Positions 57,370 to 64,000 of a stretch of 64,000 nucleotides of DNA are shown piece by piece; positions within the stretch are counted from its first letter, which is position 1; each line of letters starts with the position of its first letter. Source of the stretch: Syngnathus acus (lineage: Eukaryota; Chordata; Actinopteri; Syngnathiformes; Syngnathidae). A program made the position numbers and the translations under genes. The stretch spans positions 12,307,918 to 12,371,917 of the forward strand of contig NC_051098.1 of the NCBI RefSeq assembly GCF_901709675.1, given 5' to 3'. The notes beneath the pieces were generated by a model. It saw only the letters and a list, made by a program, of their open reading frames with translations, did no database searches and was not told where the DNA came from.

Positions 57370-57811
57370 ACAAGCGAACCTTTGGGCCAAGCCTAACAGC
57401 CCATTCCACACTCAATTTGCTTACGGTCTGTAGATCCAAATGACAGCCTCTGCTAGCATACTGAATGTCACCCATCACCGGGCCAATCGTCGCAGCCCCG
57501 ACCGAGTAAGACCATCTGCTCTACGCCCCTTGTCATTTGTCATGTCCAGCCCTAGTAGCCCCTACAAGGCCGCGCCATTGACCATCTGCCTAAAGCTAGT
57601 AGCCGCTGCTAGCATATGCCGTTGAGCAGCAGTCCAACCTGAGCAGCCCCCAAGTAGCCAATTCTGATGATCATTGGCTCAATCCATGTGGTCCTTTGGA
57701 GCGTGCATCATTTGGATCAAAATGGAACTGATCGCCCCTTGTAGCATACACCATTTTGACCGACCAGCTTATGCCACCGAACCATCGGCCCAACCCTAAT
57801 AGCGCCTCGGA
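57370..57811 (+). repeat. possible degenerate tandem repeat
   Basis: Variants of GGCCAA-CCTA-AGC-CC recur at about 57385, 57478, 57545, 57632 and 57785. They are mixed with CTGCTAGCATA-like words at about 57450, 57605 and 57740. Spacing is irregular (about 65 to 150 bp). It reads as an old minisatellite or nested duplication, with no coding content. Confidence 0.4.
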
Positions 57812-60800
57812 AAAATTTTCCATCGGTGCATAGATGTCGCATTATAACATATATATATATATATAACAGCCGGAGCGTAAATCACGTACGCTGCGCTCGG
57901 ATTTAAATTAAAGTATGCTATGCGACAAGCGGAGATCAAGCCGCTCTTGGGCACTCGCCCAATTTATGAGCCAGATTATGAGACTCCGGGGAGGTTGGGT
58001 TCAACATGGTACCGCTGCATGGCTTGGGCGTGTACTAAACACGTCACCGCCGATGATTTATCACCCCGGCCCGGACTTTAGAGTTCTCATCTTGATTGTA
58101 GACCCCGGAGAGGACAGCAAAACAACAATTTGCCCCACTTTTCCTTTACATGCGTCTCAAGACCCCACTGGGGAGTCGGCTTGTTCGAATGAGGTCGCAG
58201 CATCGGCGTGCAAAAAATCTGCATAACAACCTGCGTCCTACTTTGAGTCCGTTTCCCCCGCGGAGATGAACGTATGGACGCATGTATAAATAAATAACTG
58301 GTAATGATAAGAGGAGTGATATTGTATTTTAGGAAGAAAGAGGTTATACATTTACTTTCCATTTTTGCATTGGTTGCAGTTTTTCAGGGATCACATTCCA
58401 ATTGCTTGTGTTTGCATCCATTACTTGTTGACAAAATGGGAATTTCATCTTTAATAACCAAGATGGCCGATCTTTGCAAGCGATGCACAGCGGACAGCAC
58501 GCAGTGCCGTGTTGCTTTGATTTTATTTTTTCCACACCATTGGCCCTAATCACCATTATTAAAAGCACGTAGCGTGCCGTAATATTAGCACGTTTTTTGT
58601 TGTGGTTGTTATAGTGTTTGATTATATCCTCAGGACAGAGCAGACAGTGCCCACTAACCTGCTGCAAACTAATCAGCTCCAAAAAATTACTTATTGATCT
58701 TCAGGCCAAACCTGGGAGGGGAGGGGGGGTTCAGCCTCGGGGTCAGTGGGAGGGACTGTGGTGCATGATTGCACACACAGGCATCCATAACTCCAAATGA
58801 ATCAAATCAACCCAAACATGTTTATTTTCCCTTTCAAGCAAAAACCTCATGTTCAATGTTCTGGTTCCAGTAGAAACGATTCCATTAGTTTTGTTCTGAT
58901 AAGCACATTTGAAATTGATTTTTGTATAGTCCCGGCTCGACATTTAGCTCGGAACCAAAATAGGCGGCCTTATTATCAAGAGCGGGGTCCACTTTTTGTT
59001 GGGCCCGAGGCTCGTATGCGACATTAATTCCGACAGCGCGGCCGGCTGGACGCCGTTGCTCCGTCGCATTCTTCAGCTCGCCCGGGGTCGCGTGTCTCGC
59101 TTTCATTCCGGCCCGCATTGATCGCGTCTTTGCCTGAGATGAATGGATTAATTACAGGCAGAAAAATATACAGTCTGGCCTGACGGACGGATGCGAGCCG
59201 TGATAGAGAAAGCCATTAAGGCAAATTGAAGGCGTTAATGAGTGTACTACTGCCAGGGGGCCCCGGGGGCCCCTCCCTCTCTCGCTGGCTCTGTGCCGCT
59301 TCTCCCGTCAGCCGTTAAAGCGGCGCTGAAGTCAACACGGGAGTGATACATCGGCTCCGACCGAGTGAGACGCTCAAATCCTCGTCGCTCGCCTTATCGG
59401 TCGATGCGGCAGACGTTTGTCGGCGGGCCAGCCGGGAAGCGACAAAAAAAAGGATCGCAGCACCAGATTCGCCACTGTTGCATATCATCAAAGGTTACCG
59501 TGATGACTGATGCGAAACTAGTAATATCCGCTGGTACATTTTGTGACCGTTGTGTGTTGGAAAAGTAGAAAGTCAAAGTTTGCAAATTCTCTCGCCAGTT
59601 AACTCGTTCACTGCCAGCACTGTTAAAATATATGTTTGACGTCCATAGCCGTCAATGGCAGTGAATGAGTTAATCATGATGGCCATCATCTGCAACTTAC
59701 ACAAGACGTCTGAAAATTTAATTCCTGACAGATCCATTAAGACGGCTGAAATTCCACATTTCCATAGAGGGAATGAAAAACAACAACAATAAGAAACAGT
59801 CGGACTGATGGAAATAAATTGTCGCCGAGCGTTGATCTTTGGTGACAGAGCCAACTTGCGCCCGGCTCAATTTAGCTTTGGCGATGACGAGCGCCGATTC
59901 AGACCGGGTCAGCCGGCGGCCGACGAGCTGCTGGCGTGAAAATCAATAGTTGCTTTCAGACAACAAGCCTTATTAAGGCACGCCCGTTTTTTCTTCCCCA
60001 CTGCGAGGATGACAACACCGCACAGAAATCGTTACGCTCGTCGTGCTTTCTGCTGTCGCATTTGAAGCGGCCATCTTTTCTTGTTTTCAACTTCCGGATA
60101 ACCCAAGACCAATCATGTTCGATAAAACGTCGTGTGCTTGTTTAATTTTTTTTATTTTAGAAATGTTAGCTTGCAGTTGAAAATGAATTGAATTAAAAAT
60201 GGCCTCTGCAAACAATGCATGCGTATGTCCGACCCGCGTTACTCGCTATTCACGACCTTTTACAATAAAAGTAAAAGCACCCATGTATTAAAGGTGTCAT
60301 TAATATCCTCATTTCCTCATCCCTGAGATGGGATCATAATAAAGTAACAATAAATCCCAGCAAGGAGAAAGAAAGAAAACACCGACGACGTGGATGTCGA
60401 TTTTTATGGTTCCTATCTTACAGCTTGTACTCGCCCATCTTTTTTTTTCTTTCAAGTTGGATCATAAAAATGCTCTCGGTGGCCTTCCCCGTCTGCGTCC
60501 GTTGTAAAGGCATAACAGCCTGACGACTTGAGAGCCCAGAGGAACTTTTCACTTTTACGCCTTGGAACTTGAAGGCAAGCGGGAAAGTCTCGGGGCGGCC
60601 TCCTCGTCGCCCCGCACGACGAGAAATAAGGTTGTAGATTCAATGGTGTGTCGCTCTGGAAGCAGCAGCAGAGTTCAGCCTTTCAACTTCAGCCTCATTC
60701 TTGAGTTATTATTTACTAGCGTCGCCTCGCGTGTCGTTATTCAAAGGCGTGCAGGTAAAGACTGTGACTCTGCTGTTCAAGATTTCAAGCACATTTAACT

Positions 60801-62559
60801 TGACTTCTTTCTACATAAGTCCCGTCGTCACCTGCTGAGGTTGCTAGCAGAAAAAAAGCCCATTTTGACGGAATAAAAAGTAGCAAGTACAGGTTCATGT
60901 TTTCAAAAAAGAGAGCAAAGGAAAAAAAAATCAAAGAAGTAGTATTTTTCTAGCTTCTAGGAATAGCGAGACGTGCCGGATGACAAATATTATTATAATT
61001 ATTATCATCAATATTATTTTAAATAATAATAATTTTAATAATATATGATTTATATTATCATCTATTATTCCCTGCCCCGTTTTTATATGTGTGCTCCATA
61101 GTCTCATTAAAACTTGTCAACAAAACGCGTTTAGACGAAAGATCGCATCCGTCATGCCAGGATGGGGGGTAAAAAAAAAAAAGGATTCTCGGAGGAGCAG
61201 ACGTCGCCGATATGGCGGCGGGGGTTGAAAATAAGGCAGATTAAGACAACAAAGGCGGGAGAGAAGAATCGTTTAGTGCTGCGTTAAAGCAGATTAGCGA
61301 ATTAAAAAATGCCAAATCTTGATTGCTTTCCACTTTGATGTTTCGCCGAACCAACCAACGAGGAGGATAATCATCTTTGATGGAAGCCGAGCTAAGCTCG
61401 TCGTTCTTGACCTCATTCCGTCACTTGGCGCACATGAAAATGCAACATTGACTTTTTGTCTCCTTTTAAATGCCACTTGTTTTGTCATCAATAAGTGGCG
61501 AGAGGAGCCGTCGCATTTTGCTTTGTGAATTATTTTCCCATCACGCCAATTGCACTACAGACCTAGAAACCTAGAAATTTTTTTTTCCTCGTGAAAGAAG
61601 ACGATTTACTTTTTCTTCAAGGGAGGTTGTGTATGCTTGAAATAGGAGTCAAAATGTGGTTTGCAGAAAAACAAAGCTGGCCAAATCGTCTTTTCTTTTG
61701 GATCCGTACTAGCAAACGTGGATGAATGCGGCACATTTTAAGAGCCCAGGCAGCCCGGACGCCATCGATCGGCAATTTCCATGCGCCTGTTTGGGTCGTC
61801 ATAAACTGGCAGGTGTGTTTGCGCCCGGGTGCCAATTCCGGTTGCGGCTCTGCTGGGACGATGTAAGCAAAAGTGCTTGTTCAGCGCTCATTATTGCAGC
61901 AAATTGAAAGGGTCTCCTCTGTCTCCGCCGCCGCCTGTTGTTCACCTTCAGCCCGGGTCGGGCTGGCTTGGCAGTAATTGCGTGGCTCTGACCCTCTTTT
62001 GCTATTTATCTAGTCACGGCGACCCGCTCTTTATTGGGCCGTCCCTCAGGTTGTAAAAGGCCGGTAGGTGGCCGGCCGCCTGGTCGAGCGGCGATCAATA
62101 TGCTGCTGCACTTAAGTGGATTTGCTGCTTATGAGGCAGCAATTAGAGCGCCGAGCGGCCGCGCCGGGGTGCCGCTGCCGTGGCCCTGAGGGACGCCGCC
62201 CCGGCGACCCCGGCCGACTTCATTAAAGGACGCCGAAACAAAAGTCAGCCTTTGACTTTGCCGATTGTTTCCAGTCGTGCGAGAGCAACGACGGGCTGCT
62301 TGATACAAATATGCTGAAGCAGCGTTTTTCTGTTATGCTGCCCGCGACAGCAATAAGCTGCCAGCAGAAGTCACAGTGTCCCCAGTGCAGCGTTGGATTG
62401 AAAGTAGGTCGGGGGGTACTCCATTTGTGCTCGACTCTCACCCGAGGCTCTAAATCACTTTCCACTTTGGGTGAAAGGCCCAGTCGTGAGGCTCCGATTG
62501 ATTGGCAAGAAGGGGGCAGGGACAAAGCTCCATTTGAGCTGTCGGCGTTTACTGTAGGT
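57812..62559 (+). other. long intron or gene desert, part 7
   Basis: No recognised gene. An AT dinucleotide run lies at 57848-57864. The second copy of the palindromic element lies at 59599-59673. An AAT-rich island lies at about 60985-61065. GC-rich blocks lie at 59030-59420 and 62040-62230. Confidence 0.5.
59599..59673. mobile_element. short palindromic element, copy 2 (about 75 bp)
   Basis: The left arm TTAACTCGTTCACTGCCA pairs with the right arm TGGCAGTGAATGAGTTAA, with a single mismatch. The centre TTTGACGTCCATAGCCGTCA matches copy 1 at 22965-23034. The element is bounded by TTAA on both sides. No coding capacity. Confidence 0.8.
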
Positions 62560-62950
62560 CAGGGATGTCAAACTTATTTTTGTCGCGGGCGGCATCATAG
62601 TCATAGTTTGCCTCCGAGGGCCATTAAAATTGTCAACCCAAATAAATGTATAAACGTCTCATACTGTAGATATAGTATAGAATACACAACAAAGTGATGA
62701 ATAAGACTAATAGACTAATAAAAACGTTTCAAATATTTAACTATGAAATATTGAAATCAAATAAAATATTTAAAAATAAAAATTATGAATGGTAATAAAA
62801 ATTGCTCACAATATATCTATTTTTTAAAAGTGAAGACAATTTGAACTTTTGGAATTGACATGAATTCGATGCACAATTTGTCTTGGCGGGCCACCTAAAA
62901 TGATGTGGCGGGCCGTATCTGGCCCCCGGGCCTTGACTTTGATATCGGTG
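62560..62950 (+). mobile_element. non-autonomous hAT element, copy 2
   Basis: The ends are CAGGGATGTCAAACTTA and, reverse-complemented, CACCGATATCAAAGTCA. The body matches copy 1 (CGCGGGCGGCATCATAGTCA, AATTGTCAACCCAAATAAA, ATGATGTGGCGGGCCGTATC), with an AT-rich expansion in the middle. The 8 bp flanks are CTGTAGGT and CTGTAGCT, 7 of 8 identical. It has no coding capacity. Confidence 0.82.
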
Positions 62951-64000
62951 CTGTAGCTCATTTGGGATTCCCTCTTCACTCTTTTACATCCGGTCAACTC
63001 CGACATTAGAAGGAGAAGTCTTCTTCTTCTCCGTAATGAAGTCAGCCGGTCCGGCGGAATGCGGCCCCGGTGGGTCATTTCACCGCCTTGATGGCGAGCG
63101 CAATAGCGTCCGTCCGCAGACGACTCCCAGCGCGTTGCTTTGTAACTTTTTCCGCCTACTCAGTTGTTTAGTCGGCAAAATGAGTGAGCGGAGGCCGCGG
63201 CGCCCTGGTTGATGAGCTCTGCAAGTGTGTGTGTTGCCTAATGATAAGGATGGCGGCGAGATACTTGAGTGGCTGGCGTCCTCCCATTCCGCCATTGTTT
63301 ATGGCATCCCGTCATGGCCGCCGCCTGGCACCCCGCTATCGGTCCGGGGGAGGACGCTTGTGATGGCTTTCGGGAAGAGGGAGTCTCGAGGTCGGTTCGT
63401 TAGCGCCGGCAAAACGTCTCTTTTTCACCTTAACGGGGAAAATTCCGGCCTTGACTTGAGGCTAACGCGGGGGGGGGAGTTCCCAGAAAATGTCCGGCCC
63501 AGACAAAACATCCCATTAGCCTTTGGCGTGTGGCGTGGAAGGAATGCTACTTCTCAATGCCTCCTTGTAGATGTAGAGGAGGGATTCTTCATCCCAGCTG
63601 GTCCACATTTGCGCCAACATCTTGCAGCTGGGCTGCCCACGGCCATGTTTACTTGTTGTTGTTTATTTTCAAGCCTTGCACACACAAGTCAACCTTGGTC
63701 CAGTGTTTGTCGTTGTTTTTGCACTTCGGTGGGAATCGTAAAAAAAAAAAAAAAAATTCCCTCTTTTTGTTGTGGTCTGACATGCAAGCATGGGGTTCGA
63801 TGTTAGCATTCAGTCCGGCTTCTCTCTCCTCAAATCTCATCACATCTTTCATTTTGTCTCTTCAACGTGTCTCGTCATATTCCCACCGTAGTCATAAATA
63901 GAAAAAAAAAAGACGAGTCCTGGCGGACGCGGCGCGTCGGCGTGGGTGGCAATGAAGCAGTGCGGCAATCCACCTTATTCCGTCCTGAGCGCCGATGATT
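62951..64000 (+). other. long intron or gene desert, right end
   Basis: No recognised gene. Interrupted pyrimidine and A runs lie at 63740-63756 and 63901-63911. The 193-codon frame at 63225-63806 has no recognisable domain and includes low-complexity Lys codons from the A run, so I do not call it. Confidence 0.5.

Noticed and set aside
60562-60798. Possible exon with a CAG|GTAAAG donor at 60755
   Set aside because: No acceptor of quality upstream and the peptide is not recognisable.
63225-63806. 193-codon + strand frame
   Set aside because: No recognisable domain; it runs through a simple A run that codes for lysines.

Overview
The window reads as teleost fish nuclear DNA. It holds a vertebrate STIM-family gene with short, canonical introns (80, 87 and 132 bp). 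Around it lie repeats typical of fish: a Tc1-type MITE, non-autonomous hAT elements, a tRNA-derived SINE, L2-type reverse-transcriptase scraps and a widespread ATCC-tailed repeat. There are also many mononucleotide and dinucleotide runs. Species cannot be fixed from the sequence.

Region 1 (1 to about 7.9 kb, + strand) is the 3' half of stim1. This gene encodes the ER calcium sensor that gates Orai channels. Seven coding exons are visible, covering the transmembrane helix, CC1, CAD/SOAR with its polybasic KIKKKR, the acidic inhibitory stretch, the TRIP microtubule-end motif and the lysine-rich tail. The EF-hand/SAM half lies upstream of the window. Two alternative forms can be read. One is an in-frame long version of the penultimate exon that adds 107 codons, matching the position and size of mammalian STIM1L. 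The other is a read-through past the preceding exon that would give a short C terminus. A good polyadenylation signal sits at 7901.

Region 2 (about 7.9 to 18.9 kb) is intergenic. I find no convincing gene. It holds a truncated hAT copy, a local tandem duplication, AT-rich islands and GC-rich blocks.

Region 3 (about 18.9 to 19.5 kb, + strand) is a CpG-rich block. It ends in a likely first coding exon: a signal peptide and a phase-1 donor. I cannot identify the gene firmly; a KIRREL-type adhesion gene is one weak idea.

Region 4 (19.5 to 64 kb) has no recognisable further coding exon. It is either one very long first intron or a gene desert. It contains dispersed repeats, local duplications and many homeodomain-like and GC-rich blocks that look like candidate regulatory DNA. 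That reading is inference, because conservation cannot be measured here. I found no operon, CRISPR array, tRNA or rRNA gene, and nothing that amounts to a new molecular system. The best leads are the stim1 isoform structure, the unidentified signal-peptide exon and several repeat families with readable boundaries.
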